Shown piece by piece: positions 33,856 to 44,622 of a stretch of 64,000 nt of DNA. Every line of letters begins with the position of its first letter. Within the stretch, counting starts at the first letter, position 1. The notes beneath the pieces were generated by a model that worked only from the letters and a program-made list of their open reading frames with translations, did not search any database and was not told where the DNA came from. This stretch comes from Strobilurus pachycystidiatus (lineage: Eukaryota; Basidiomycota; Agaricomycetes; Agaricales; Physalacriaceae): the NCBI GenBank assembly GCA_019915135.1, contig JAHLMK010000002.1:2790001-2854000 (forward strand), given 5' to 3'. The translations under genes were made by a program, and so were the position numbers.

Positions 33856-34904
33856 ATGCCTTCTCTCGTCGTCGTATTCGGAGCAACTGGGAAGCAGGGC
33901 GGCTCAGTCGTCTCCAGCCTCCTCGCTGCAAACAAGGAGTCATTGTCTGGCGACATATATTCCGTTCGAGCAGTTACTCGGAACCTTTCGAGCTCGAAAG
34001 GAAAAGCACTCGCCCAGCTGGGCGTTGAAGTCGTAGCAGGCGATCTGGACGATTATGACTCCGTCTTACGTGCCTTCGAGGTAAGCTCAACCCAGCCTGC
34101 TCCCTTATCTCCGTTCATATATTAACCCATCACCAGGGCGCAGAGTTGGCTTTCGGTGTAACCAACTTTTGGGACCCTTTCGGCATCCAACCCGACAGCG
34201 CCCGCGCGCTCGCCATCGAAGTCCGGCAAGGCAAGCACCTCGTCGACGCTGCTGCTGCTACGCCCACACTCCAGCACTACGTTTGGAGCTCCCTCCCCAA
34301 CCTCGACCATACCGTCCCGCACATGCAGAGCAAGGTCCTCATCGACGAGTATCTCGTCAACACCTACCCGGCTCTCGGTAGGAAGACGACGTTCCTCTTC
34401 CTTGGGTACTACGCCTCGAACCTCCTCGAGTACGACTCACCTGTGAAGGCCAAGGATGGGAAGGGATATGTGTGGCCCCAGCCTGGGAAGCCGTCCGCGA
34501 AGATTGCGTTCATCGGCGACCCGGAGCAGGGCACAGGCGTCTACACCGAGGCGATATTCCGAAATCGAGCTTTGGCGGCGGGGAAGTTCGTTAGAGGCAT
34601 CTCGGAGGTGCTGACCTTCGCCGAGGTGATCGATCTGTGGGCGACAATCGTCCGGGTGGAAGCAAGGGCGGTGGAAGTGACTCTAGATGAGTACAAGAAG
34701 GCGTTCAAGCATGGGGAGGCGTTCGGGGAGGAGCTTGGCTTGAATATGGTTTATTTCTCGAACTTCAGCGGGGCGGGAGATGATGGTTGGAACAAGCCTG
34801 GATTTGAGGAAGTAACGAAGGAGGAGTTGGGGATTAAGGGAGGGGATTTGGTCAGTGTCGAAGAGGCGTTCAGGAGGTTGGACTGGAGCGAGTTCAAAGC
34901 TTGA
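33856..34904 (+). CDS. NmrA-like NAD(P)-binding protein, 2 exons, 330 aa
   Basis: Exons 33856-34080 and 34137-34904. It has the Rossmann motif GATGKQGGSVV at residues 9-19, AVTRNLSSSK for cofactor discrimination, and the family blocks ARALAIEVRQGKHLVDAAAA, FLFLGYYASNLLEYDSPVK and EELGIKGGDL. It heads a tandem with the copy at 35185 (280 bp apart). The splice position is identical in all family members here. Likely a redox-sensing or reductase protein of the NmrA/HSCARG type in the cytosol; substrate unknown. Confidence 0.85.
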
Positions 34905-35184
34905 CTCGGAGCGAGGAAGGATGGAATGACTGAAGCCAAGATTTCCGGTACCGTTCTAATTCACGAGATCTTGTACAAGCTGGAGTTGGAGGCCGCTGTA
35001 GCGAGCATCCTGCCGAAGACTGGAAGCATAAGCTTGTTCACGAGATTTTGTATAATTGCTAATACTGTTGATAAGCGAAGGATTGCTGACTGATGTTAGA
35101 TCCATTAAGACGGACGTACGGCCGCCCTTATAAACCGGAAGTCGATGGAATACCGCTATCTGAGTATCAAGACACTTCCGCACT

Positions 35185-36233
35185 ATGCCATCTCTCGTCG
35201 TTGTATTCGGGGCAACTGGAACCCAGGGTGGTTCTGTTGTTTCCAGCCTCCTCGCTGCCAACAAGAAGTCATCATCTGCCGACATCTATTCCATCCGCGC
35301 AGTCACTCGTGACCCCTCGAGTTCGAAAGGAAATGCACTTGCTGCGCAGGGCGTAGAAGTTGTAGCAGGCGATCTGGACGATTACGAGTCTGTCTTGCGA
35401 GCTTTCGAGGTGAGCTCTTCCCTTCTCCATTCCGTCTCATGAGAATTCACCAACACAACCGTTAGGGTGCGGAACTAGCCTTCGGCGTAACCAACTTCTG
35501 GGAGCCATTCGCCAAACAGCCAGACAGCGCCCGCGCGCTTGCAATCGAGGTTCGGCAAGGGAGACACCTCGTTGACGCTGCCGCCGCTACTCCGACGCTT
35601 AAGCATTACATCTGGAGCTCACTTCCCAATCTCGACCACACCGTTCCGCACTTGCAGAGCAAGGTCCTCGTTGATGAGTACCTGGTGGAGACCTACCCCG
35701 ATCTCGGACAGAAGACGACGTACCTCTTCCTGGGGTACTACGCGTCGAACCTCTTCTATTACAACCCGCCTGTGAAAGCCACAGATGGCAAGGGGTACGT
35801 ATGGTCGCAGTCTGGTCAAGTGTCGGCAAAGATACCGTTCATTGGCGATGCAGCGCAAGGGACGGGCGTCTTTGCTGAAGCGATATTCCGGAACCGCTCC
35901 CTCACTGTGGGCAAGTACGTCCAGGGGATCTCGGAGGTGCTCACCTTTGCCGAGACTATTGACCTGTGGGCGAAGGTCGTCGGCGTGGAGGCCGAGGCGG
36001 TAGAGGTGACGTTGGATGAGGTGAAGAAGGCGTTCAAGTTTGGGGAGGCGTTCGGGGAGGAGTTGGGGCTGAATATGCTTTACTTCTCAAACTTCAGCGG
36101 GGAAGGGATGGACAGTTGGACTAAGCCTGGCTTTGAACAGGTCAAAAAGGAGGAGTTGGGGATCAGGGAGGGGGATTTGGTCACTGTGGAACAGGCGTTC
36201 CACAGGCTTGACTGGAGTGATTTCAAGGTTTGA
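35185..36233 (+). CDS. NmrA-like NAD(P)-binding protein, 2 exons, 330 aa
   Basis: Exons 35185-35409 and 35466-36233; same lengths as the preceding copy. The glycine motif reads GATGTQGGSVV, with Thr instead of Lys in the loop. Other family blocks: AVTRDPSSSKG, ARALAIEVRQGRHLVDAAAA, FLGYYASNLFYYNPPVK and SNFSGEGMDSWTKPGFEQV. It is a tandem duplicate of 33856-34904, more diverged in the C-terminal third. A relic of a MLKL-like gene follows within 160 bp, echoing the NmrA/MLKL neighbourhood at 12-15 kb and 19-23 kb. Confidence 0.85.
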
Positions 36234-36394
36234 ATATTGACTAGTAGTAAATGATGCAAACACACGATTGTCCCTTTGCGTTCACTGATTTTCGGAGTTC
36301 TTCTGGACGTGGGTCTGTATTAAACTACACTGCCTCAGTTATCTTCGATCGCTTCGCCGTGTACAATATACCTGGGCTCGAGTTCTTCTCGCAG

Positions 36395-36620
36395 ATCAAT
36401 CAAATGAAAGATATCTGCAACAAATCCAGAGCAAATTGTCATCTGTAAGAATTATGCCAGCAGCTCGATGACGCCTCAAAGGCTTCCAAGGTAAGACAAA
36501 TCTCACCCCGCTTTGAGCCAAATCAGTTACGTATATCGACGGCCCGCGTGTTGGCAGGTCTCCGAGAGCTTTGGGAGATTGAAAGGTCGGCTGTGATATT
36601 CGCACGGTCAATACATAAGT
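36395..36620 (+). pseudogene. Relic of MLKL/HeLo-like gene (3' part)
   Basis: The sequence matches the end of exon 5, the intron and exon 6 of the gene at 21860-23396: a damaged copy of the LRQMLDDALKAFE region, then an intron-like gap, then ISTARVLAGLREL and a short out-of-family tail. The upstream exons are absent. It shows a third member of the family once lay here. Confidence 0.75.
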
Positions 36621-36666
36621 AGCCTGCCTTCCTTGTCATTGAATGTAGGTAGATACAACGGCTTCA

Positions 36667-38387
36667 CTAATACAGATCGAGTTCTGGAAACAGGGTGATC
36701 TCGTTCATCAGCTTGCTCACACGTATCCCTAACTCGACATCTTCCGACTCCGGCTCACGGCGCCGCTCATTGCCGTACACGTCAATTCTCTCATACAAAT
36801 CACAATCCCCGTAGTAACCCATGCACCACATCTTGCACACAACAATGTCAACTTTCTGATACGCGCTGTGCCCCGCTCTCTTGAGGTGTATCCAGCGAAA
36901 AATGAGTGGTGGAAGCTGCTCCCACTCAGACTCGTTAACATTGAGATGAACCTGCTCGATGTGGGGCCATACGGGTATCATTTCCACAATGCCTTGCTGT
37001 ATGGTTGGTTAGACTCGGCCAAAAGGGTTACCCGCCAAGCTCGAGATGTACGTACCACGACCTTTCTTAGACTGCACATCTCCGGGTCATCACTGGCACT
37101 GACAGTCAACCGCAGAAACTTCAGCCGGGTGCAGAGCAGAAGACCCGACAGTCCGTCTTCCGTGAGGATGAGAGCCGACACATCTAGTATTTGTATGGAG
37201 TCGCAGTGTCTGCGGAGGGATTGAGAGAAAAATCGGTCACCGTAAATACGTGATGCCTTCTCCCTCAGGCCACAGCGCAGTTTCAAACTGCATAGCACCG
37301 AAGAGTAGGCCTCGATGTAATCCAAGAGCGCAGCACTCGGATAGTTTTGGTTCTGCTCAACCAGGCAATCTATCTCCTTCAGCCACACTTGACTGTTCTG
37401 AAGCCAATGAAGAAAGCGTGAATTCAACGGGCCTCCATACACACCAAAGGCCTCTAGCACGCTGTTGTCCAGTCCGCCCGTCTCTTCCAGAGAGTATTGG
37501 TACTGGGCCGCTCGACTGTGTTTTGACATGAGATCATCCACATAAAAGCGCTTCAGCGTGTTGGAGTTATTCCGCACGATGGTCAGAGCGTCGTCTCGTC
37601 CACAGTGCAATGTTCCTTCCTTGCCACGTGCGTTAATAACAAGGTACTCGAGATGAGGAAACCGGTAATAGGGCCTTGGAATGTCGTCATAACAAGACAG
37701 CGGGTCCTTGTGAATGCGTCTACCGAAGAGAGATAACTTGATTATCGTCGTGTGTCTTTGGAATGCTTCAATGATCATCTCGTGATAGGGACCAGTATCG
37801 TCGAAGTTGTCAAGACTTGACGTTTCTGATCAATAATTGGTATAGATATCAAAGTTTAATGTGGCGTACGCAAGTGACGTGAGGTTCTTGAGGTGAGGAA
37901 TGAGGCGGACGAGCTTCAGCACGGACAACAGGATCTGTGGACACCACCTTGGGCTTGCCTCCACAAGTGCGACACAGAGTTGCTCTGGGGGGCTGAGTGG
38001 GAACATCATTGCGAGCCAGTCAGTCTGATCCGTCCAGATTGTGCGTTTTTCGTAATAGCGACGCCCTATAATCTTGAGCTCCTTTACAAGTGGCGCTACA
38101 CCGGACTTCCTCGCATTTCGGAGGAAGCGCACGGACGCTCGAAAGTTTGCTCTGTCTTTGGGGCCCTCGCAGAAATTGTAGACATCGAGACAGACGCGCT
38201 CCAGCGCGCGTGCTCGAAGGTGGCGATCATGGGCAAGGTATCGGCAGACCGCCCGCATGGCTATACATGCCTTGCGATCCAACTACAATCGTGTCAGTGA
38301 TATAAGCCGTATGCATGATGTGACGTTTGTACTTACATATTCTGTAATCTTCAAAATGAGCTCTACTGGAAACAAAACACCGGCCAT
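36667..38387 (-). CDS. F-box protein (family B), 4 exons, 517 aa
   Basis: Exons (minus): 38387-38337, 38282-37870, 37815-37056 and 36996-36667. Exon 1 is the F-box helix (FPVELILKITEY); exon 2 has ACIAMRAVCRYLAHD and RARALERVCLDVYNF; exon 3 holds LRR-like blocks (IKLSLFGRRIHKD, YRFPHLEYLVINARG, QVWLKEIDCLVE, SIQILDVSALILTEDGL, TRLKFLRLTVS); the last exon has IPVWPHIEQVHLNVNESE and an acidic tail. Predicted SCF substrate receptor. It is a tandem duplicate of 39228-40948 with equal protein length and intron positions. Confidence 0.8.
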
Positions 38388-38991
38388 ATCTGTGATGAGA
38401 GAGTTGAAAGAAAAGAAGCATGAATGACTTCGGTTCCGAGCCACAATCGTCTTAAGCCACACACAATGATCCGCACCGGCGATGACGCTGATCAGCCGTT
38501 TATTGTTCACATAATCCAGAGGTCTGTCATATATAGACACTTGAGCTATATGGAGTCCACTAGTAGTGGTAGCTGGCTGGCTGTAGTCAGATCATATTCT
38601 TCTTCTTGCACTCACGCGAGGTTGCGATCTCCTCAGCGTTCCGCTCGGCCCACTCCAGCATTAGGAAAGAAAACGAACCACGTATAAAGATTCGAGAGCC
38701 CCTCACTCTCCTATCGAGAGTTAGGATCCTGCACGCCGTCTACAGAACAAGGCACGCCGCTTCCTCGATCCATGTTCAAAAGCTCACCCGTTAAATGAAC
38801 ATCCAAATTCTCCGGCTATCGTTGGTTCAGAAACAAAGTCCGGACATCATATCATAGGAAAACAACATTCAAGTGAGACGAAGCGTTAACGCGACTCCGT
38901 AAGTGCGAGCGTACAAAACCTCATCGGAACGGGAAATTTTGTGTCGAAGTCAGGACGAGAGACGCATTGTTTGATCAACGTGACACATACA

Positions 38992-39225
38992 TAACCCTAA
39001 CCCAACAGTGAGGTTCGGAAAAACTGAGCTCCGCAGAATTTTTACCTGGCGAGGATACTCGGAGCGGACGCCTCGGATGCGATACACACGAACGATTTTT
39101 CTCGGTAAACGCGGGAGTTGCGGTCAAGCGTCGATATCTCTATGTCTTGTTAGGGGGACTTCGTGCACGGTGAACCCGATAGGCTGTATCTCCGTCTCAT
39201 GGAATGTAGGTAGATACAAAGTCCT
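38992..39225 (-). repeat. Telomere-motif sequence between tandem F-box genes
   Basis: TAACCCTAACCCAACAGTGAG at 38992 is the family end, but the following 200 bp diverge from the other copies. It occupies the same relative place (5' of an F-box B gene) as the copy at 41069, so the repeat was probably duplicated with the gene. Confidence 0.4.
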
Positions 39226-39227
39226 CA

Positions 39228-40948
39228 CTAATACGGATCGAGTTCTGGAAACCGGGTGATCTCATTCATCAGCCTCCTCTCAGAGATCTCCAACGTGAAA
39301 TCTTCCGACTCCCGCTCACGGCGTCGCTCATGGCCGTACACATCAATCCTCTCATACGCATCACAATGCCCGAGCCCCATGCACCACATCTTGCACACCA
39401 CGATGTCGATCTTTCGGTATTCGCTGTGCTCCGAGTCCGGGTGTGCTCTTTTGGCTTGTATCCAACGATGAAGGAGTGGCGCAAGCTGCCCCCCTTCAGA
39501 CGCGTCGACGTTGAGATGGATCTGCTCAATGCGGGGCCACAGCGGTATCATGTCGATGAGAGCCTCCTAGAACGTTGGTTCGGGTCAAATCAAAGCTAAA
39601 GAAACTGAGAGATGTACGTACCACGACCCTTTTTGGACCGTCCAATCCTCTGCTGGCACTGATGGTCGCGCGTAGGAACTTCAACCGGGTGCAGAGCATA
39701 AGGCCCGACAGTCCAGCTTCGGTGAGAATGAAAGCTGACACGTCTAGGATCTGTATGGAATCGCAGTGTTTGCGCAGAGAGACAGCGAAGAAACGGTCGC
39801 CGCGCGGACGGGATGGCTGCTCCCCGACACCATAGCGTAGTTTCAGACTGCGCAGCCCCGAAGACTTGGAGTAGGCCTCCATGTAGTCCAATATTGCTGG
39901 GTCCCAGTTGTACCCAGCATTGCCGACGAGACAATCAATCTCCTTGAGCCATACTCGGCTCCTCTGTAGCCACTGCAGGAAGCGTAGATCTAGTGTGCTT
40001 CCATACACGCCGATGGCCTCCAGCACACTCTTGTCCATGAAGTCCGGAGACCCTGTGCCTAGGTAATGGGAAGTAAAACTCTGCTGGGAAATGAGATCGT
40101 CGACGTATAAACGCTTCAGCGTGGTGACGTTGGTTCGCACTATGCGGAAAGCATCGTCTCGACCGAGGTTCAGTGCTTGTTTCTTGCCTCGGGCGTTGAT
40201 GACAAGGCACTCGAGACGAGGAAATTGATAGGGCATTGGGGTGTCGTAGTCATCGCGCATGAGAGGTTTGTAGATGCGTCTACCGAAGAGAGATAGCTTG
40301 GTAATCGCGGCTTGTCTTTGGAATGCTTGAAGAATCATCATGTTATAAGGACCGTGTTTGTCAAAGTTGTCAAGCCTGGAGGAAGGCTGCTAGTTAGCAA
40401 TCGATAAAGAATAAGAGCTGAACATATAGCGTACACGAGTGATGTGAGATTCGTCAGGTGAGGAATGAGGCGGACTAGCATTGATACGGACAGCCGGATC
40501 TGTGGACACCACCCTGCGCTGGCCTCCACGAGTGCAACGCAAAGTTTTTCTGGAGTGGAAATTGCATTCCATTTCGTGTGATCTGTCCAGATTGTGCGGT
40601 GTTCATAATAGCGGCGCCCTATGATCTTGAGCTCTGTTACAAGCGGCGCTACTCCGCACCTCTGCGCATTTTGGAGGAAGCGCGCGGATGCCCGAAAGTT
40701 TGCTCTGTCTTTGCGGCCCTCGCAGACGTTGTAGATGTCGAGACAGATACGCTCTAGCGCGCGCGCCCGAAGATAATGATCATGGGCAAGGTATTGGCAG
40801 ACTGACCGCATGGCAATACATGCCTCGCGATCCAACTACAGCCATGTTGGTGATATTTTGCGCATGATGTTATGACGGGTTCACTTACATATCTTGAAAT
40901 CTCCAGGATGAGTTCTAGGGGAGGGGAATTACAGGGAATACCTGTCAT
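39228..40948 (-). CDS. F-box protein (family B), 4 exons, 517 aa
   Basis: Exons (minus): 40948-40889, 40835-40435, 40375-39622 and 39566-39228. It starts MTGIPCNSPPLELILEISRY (F-box helix), then LDREACIAMRSVCQYLAHD, RARALERICLDIYNV, TKLSLFGRRIYK, VWLKEIDCLVG, SIQILDVSAFILTEAGL, and IPLWPRIEQIHLNVDASEGG in the last exon. Length and splice sites equal those of the gene at 36667. Presumed SCF receptor. Target unknown. Confidence 0.8.
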
Positions 40949-41068
40949 TGGGAAATGCCTTGATGCAAAGCTATTGCGCGCACAAAGCGTCAACAGGACG
41001 GTGTAGAACGGTGATAGTTCTTGATGATGTTGAGGGGAGACGGGTAGCTCAGGTGTATGGCGATACAG

Positions 41069-41660
41069 TAACCCTAACCCAATAAGCAAATGAGAAGCCG
41101 ACTGTCCACGACTCTTCCTCTCACCATCACCCGACCCACGCGCCCAATGTCGACCATACTGCAAAGCAAGGCGCCCCACCACGTCGGTGCCGTCTGCCAT
41201 CTCCGCAGTGACTTCTGTGCACACCTGGCCCGCCGTACACCGATGCGCTCGCCGAGGATTGCTCCACCGAACGCTATCATCGACTGACGACCCGTGTCGC
41301 AGATACCAGAGCGTCAACGATGCGCACAGAGTCCTGTAGACGGCCACCTGATGCGCGCACAGAGACTAGCAGCAAACATGGCCCATTTCTCACCGCCTCG
41401 CCACATGTCAGGTTGCCGTGCCCGCCCTAATCAGCGTTATGGCAAAGGTGCGTGGCTAAGGACTCCGTTCTTCCTGCCAAACTGACATTCCAACTGCGGC
41501 AGTGCTCGAAATTATGTGCCCCGACTAAAGACCGCGTTGGAGAGACCAGCATTCGGAAGGACGAGGGCGCGTACAGGACCCATCATATATTTGACCTCGG
41601 CACGCCCACATCTCTGAGGTGCGTACGTCGCAGATTGGCGATATCGACGCTACTAGGACG
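41069..41660 (-). repeat. Telomere-motif dispersed repeat
   Basis: Starts TAACCCTAACCCAATAAGC. It pairs with 28907-29500 over about 590 bp. A minus-strand frame of 197 aa (40754-41347) runs through it into the F-box gene's first exon; only the F-box part is real. Confidence 0.6.
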
Positions 41661-41803
41661 GTAACAGCAGGCGGAACGTGGACTCATGGAGGACGAATCG
41701 CTAGCGGATGGACTAGGCTCAGTCGCCAGCGGTTACTCTACAAATGCGATCTCCATACGGTTTAGTCATTGGCAATGCATTTGGTTTCACACAGAGAATT
41801 GAC

Positions 41804-42736
41804 TCAGTTGCCTTCGCTCTCATTCCCTGGCTCAGTCGAAACTCCATCTGTGCGCTCCCTCTCAACTTGATCTTCACATTTCAAGGCATCCTCTGCACTG
41901 ATCGGCCTCAACACATGCTTCTTCCCCTATACTAAAAGTCAACTTCACAGGAATGCGCAGAAAGAGAAGTCAAGTCACCCTCTCAGAGAAATCCTCGACG
42001 TCCGCATCAGCAGCGTCGGAGCTGACGAATCTCTGGAGCTTGGAGTTGTGCAGCAAGTAGCACCAGTCGCCCGGAGGCTCTATGTAGTCCTGGTCGTCGC
42101 CGGACGGGATCATGCAGAGTGGCCAAAGATACTTGTTGCTGCTGTCGCCCTGACCAATTGACCATACTGAGCCGTATTGTGTCCCGCGAGACCCCGCGTT
42201 GCCCCAAAGCAGATCAAGGAGACCGACGGTGCCCGAGACGGTCTGCGCTACGTTCCACATCTCCACGACATCCTTCCGGACGGCTTTGATGCCGCGCGTC
42301 TGATCGCCACTCGGTTTCGCCCATCCGTCCTTGCTGCTAAAGATTCCCCCCAGGACGACGTAGTCGTCGTTCGGCGGGATGCCGTGCCAGAGAGCGTACC
42401 AGCCTGTACCGGACCCAGCGCCCTTGTTGCACCAGACCATCTCCCAGTCTTTGACGTCTTTCAAGACGTAGGGGGCGAGCTCCTTGACGATGATACTGCC
42501 GTACTCAGGGGGTCTGTCCCAATACTGAGACGCAGCTTGGCCGAGGTAGGACCATCCGTCAGGCACTGTCTTATTGTGAGTATCAAGCGTGCTTCTGGAG
42601 AAAGAATCAACGAACGGTCCGGACGCCAGGTCGCCAGATAATAACTATCATCGCTACCGGCGTTGGTAGCCATCCTATTTTTGAAGCCCACAAATTGGAT
42701 CCCCAGAACAGCGCTGGTGTTGGAAGTACTGTCCAT
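41804..42736 (-). CDS. Vps62-domain protein, 3 exons, 276 aa
   Basis: Exons (minus): 42736-42616, 42565-41979 and 41926-41804; phases 1 and 0 as in all copies. It starts MDSTSNTSAVLGIQFVGF and RMATNAGSDDSYYLATWRPD, then PDGWSYLGQAASQYW, VKELAPYVLKDVKDWEMVW, VVLGGIFSSKDGW, IKAVRKDVVEMWN and MIPSGDDQDY. The two short repeated modules (DWEMVWCNKGSG and WDNAGSRGTQYG-like) are the internal Vps62/DUF946 repeats. Vps62 of yeast affects vacuolar sorting, but the biochemical role of the domain is unknown. There is no signal peptide. The third exon reads GKKHVLRPISAEDAL and ends in a charged tail. Confidence 0.8.
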
Positions 42737-42839
42737 TGGCGAAAGGTGCCACTGGAGCGGTTGGGCTGCCTTAATCAAATTGCGTCGCTTAAGTATTGAC
42801 TGTGATTAGTTAGTGTTCAGTTGGGGCGTCCGTGTGAGC

Positions 42840-42965
42840 TGTCAGTGCCTGTCCTGCACGACGGAGGAAGCTGACTGCTGCAATGGATGCGGAAGCTCCA
42901 TCACCCCGAACGCAACGCAAAGCAAGATAGACACACCAAGTTCTGATCCTGTGATCCCATTACAG
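42840..42965 (-). promoter_or_regulatory. Conserved upstream block of Vps62 genes
   Basis: About 120 bp upstream of the gene at 41804 recurs at 44220-44370 (upstream of 43238) and, inverted, at 60480-60680 (upstream of 60783). Shared words include GGCGTCCGTGTGAGCTGTCAG, GCGGAAGCTCCATC and CGCAACGCA. A CTTAAGT/TTTAAGC element, possibly TATA-like, follows 20-60 bp before the ATG. Conservation outside coding DNA suggests either shared regulation or simply recent duplication. Confidence 0.4.
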
Positions 42966-43237
42966 TACGTACGCTCCGATCCAGTAGGTGGCTTACCTTC
43001 AATTGTATGGGAACCCTTCGTTAACGGGCCATCGTACCGCCCCCACCAGACCCTCTTCACTCAGTGTATGGTTGCGCAACCCCCGTGCGTTCCTCTCACA
43101 TGTCGAGACACAGTCGCGAGGTGTCACTCTGCCAATGAACATGTGCTGAGACCATTACATTTGCTATGAAAGACAAAATTGACACATTTTGAATCAGCTG
43201 CTCGTTACTATTTCCCTGACTCAATCGTGCGTTCCCT

Positions 43238-44103
43238 CTAAACTTGATCTGCACCCTTCAAAGCATCCTCTGCACTGATTGGCCTCAACCCACGCTTCTT
43301 CCCCTGTAGTGAAAGTCAACTTGACAGGAATGCGCAAAGAACAGATGTCGAGTCACCCTCTCGGAGAAATCCTTGACTTCCTCTTCGGAACTGTAAAATT
43401 GTTGGAGCTTGGAGATGTTCAACAAGTAGCACCAGTCGCCTGGAGGGTCTACAAAGTCGTGGTCGTCGCCGGACGGGATCATGCAGAGTGGCCAAAGGTA
43501 CTTATCACTACTGCCGCCCTGACCGATACAAAACACTCCGCCATATTGTTTCCCTCGGGATCCGTAATTGCTCCAAAGCATGTCAAGGAGACCGACGGTG
43601 CCCGAGACCGTCTTTGCTACGTTCCACATCTCCACCACGTCCTTCCGGACGGCCTTGATGCCATACGTTTGGTCGCCACTCGGTTTCGGCCATCCGTCCT
43701 TGCTGCTGAAGATTCCACCGAGGACGACGTAGTCGTCGTTTGGCGGGACACCGTGCCAGAGAGCGTAGTAGCCCGTCTTTTCCCCAGAGCCCTTGTTGCA
43801 CCACACCATCTCCCAGTCTTTGACGTCCTTCAAGACGTTGGGGGCGAGCTCCTTGACGATGATACTGCCGTACTCGGGGGGATCGTCCCAATATTGAGAC
43901 GCGGCTTGGCCGAGGTAGAACCATCCGTCAGGCACTGCGTGAATGTGAGTATCGAGGGTGCTTTGGGAAAGAATCGACGAACGGTCCGGACGCCAGGTTG
44001 CTAGATAGTGATCATCATCGCTACCGGCGTTGGTAGCCATTCTGTTTTCGAAGCCCACAAATTTAATCCCCAAAACAGCGCTGGTGTTGGAAGTAGAGCT
44101 CAT
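43238..44103 (-). CDS. Vps62-domain protein, 3 exons, 254 aa
   Basis: Exons (minus): 44103-43983, 43934-43357 and 43303-43238. It is the tandem duplicate of 41804-42736 with the same splice phases and motifs (MATNAGSDDDHYLATWRPD, PDGWFYLGQAASQYWDDPPE, VVLGGIFSSKDGWPKPSGDQ, MIPSGDDHDFVDPPGDW). The last exon reads GKKRGLRPISAEDAL, then meets an early TAG after ADQV. The copies at 55754, 60783 and 41804 continue for a charged tail of 8-20 more residues. The truncated tail is unlikely to disturb the domain. Confidence 0.8.
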
Positions 44104-44622
44104 TTTCGAAAGGTGCCAGTGAAGCGGGTTGGATGCGTAAATCAGGTTGCGCAGCTTAAGTAGATGGTCAGTTAGCGTTCAGTCGAGTTGGGCGTCCGTG
44201 TGAGCTGTCAGCGCCTGCAAAAATACACGTCACATGGCTTGTGCTTCACGCCGGAGGAACCTAACTCAGTAACTGCTGCACTACTAGAGACGGAAGCTCC
44301 ATCTCCCCGCACGCAACGCAGGATAGACAACCACTCACGCGCTGAGTTCTTATCCTGTAATCCCAGGCCATTCATAAAATGCTGCGTCCCTTACTGATGG
44401 TAGGGCAGGCGAAAGATTCTGGCCGGCAGGCGTAGTGCATCACATGAGAACATGTATAGCATTGAGATGTGAGGCCTAGTTCTTCGAGCTTCTACGCTGT
44501 GTGTAGTATATACAGAGATACTATCGAATCAATTTACTTAAATGCATGTGTTGCATAGCTGAAAGCTCTTCATATTACAGATAATACACATCTTGTGCCA
44601 AATGAGCGAGGGCATAGTAGCT
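44104..44622. other. Intergenic; Vps62 upstream block and 3' flank of the RHS gene
   Basis: 44220-44370 is the conserved Vps62 5' block. 44370-44622 has no gene; it is AT-rich relative to its surroundings and contains no obvious poly(A) signal beyond short AATAAA-like runs. Confidence 0.4.

Noticed and set aside
43279..44004. A 241-aa plus-strand frame opposite the Vps62 gene
   Set aside because: It is a shadow of the conserved minus-strand coding sequence; similar shadows occur opposite every Vps62, NmrA and F-box copy.
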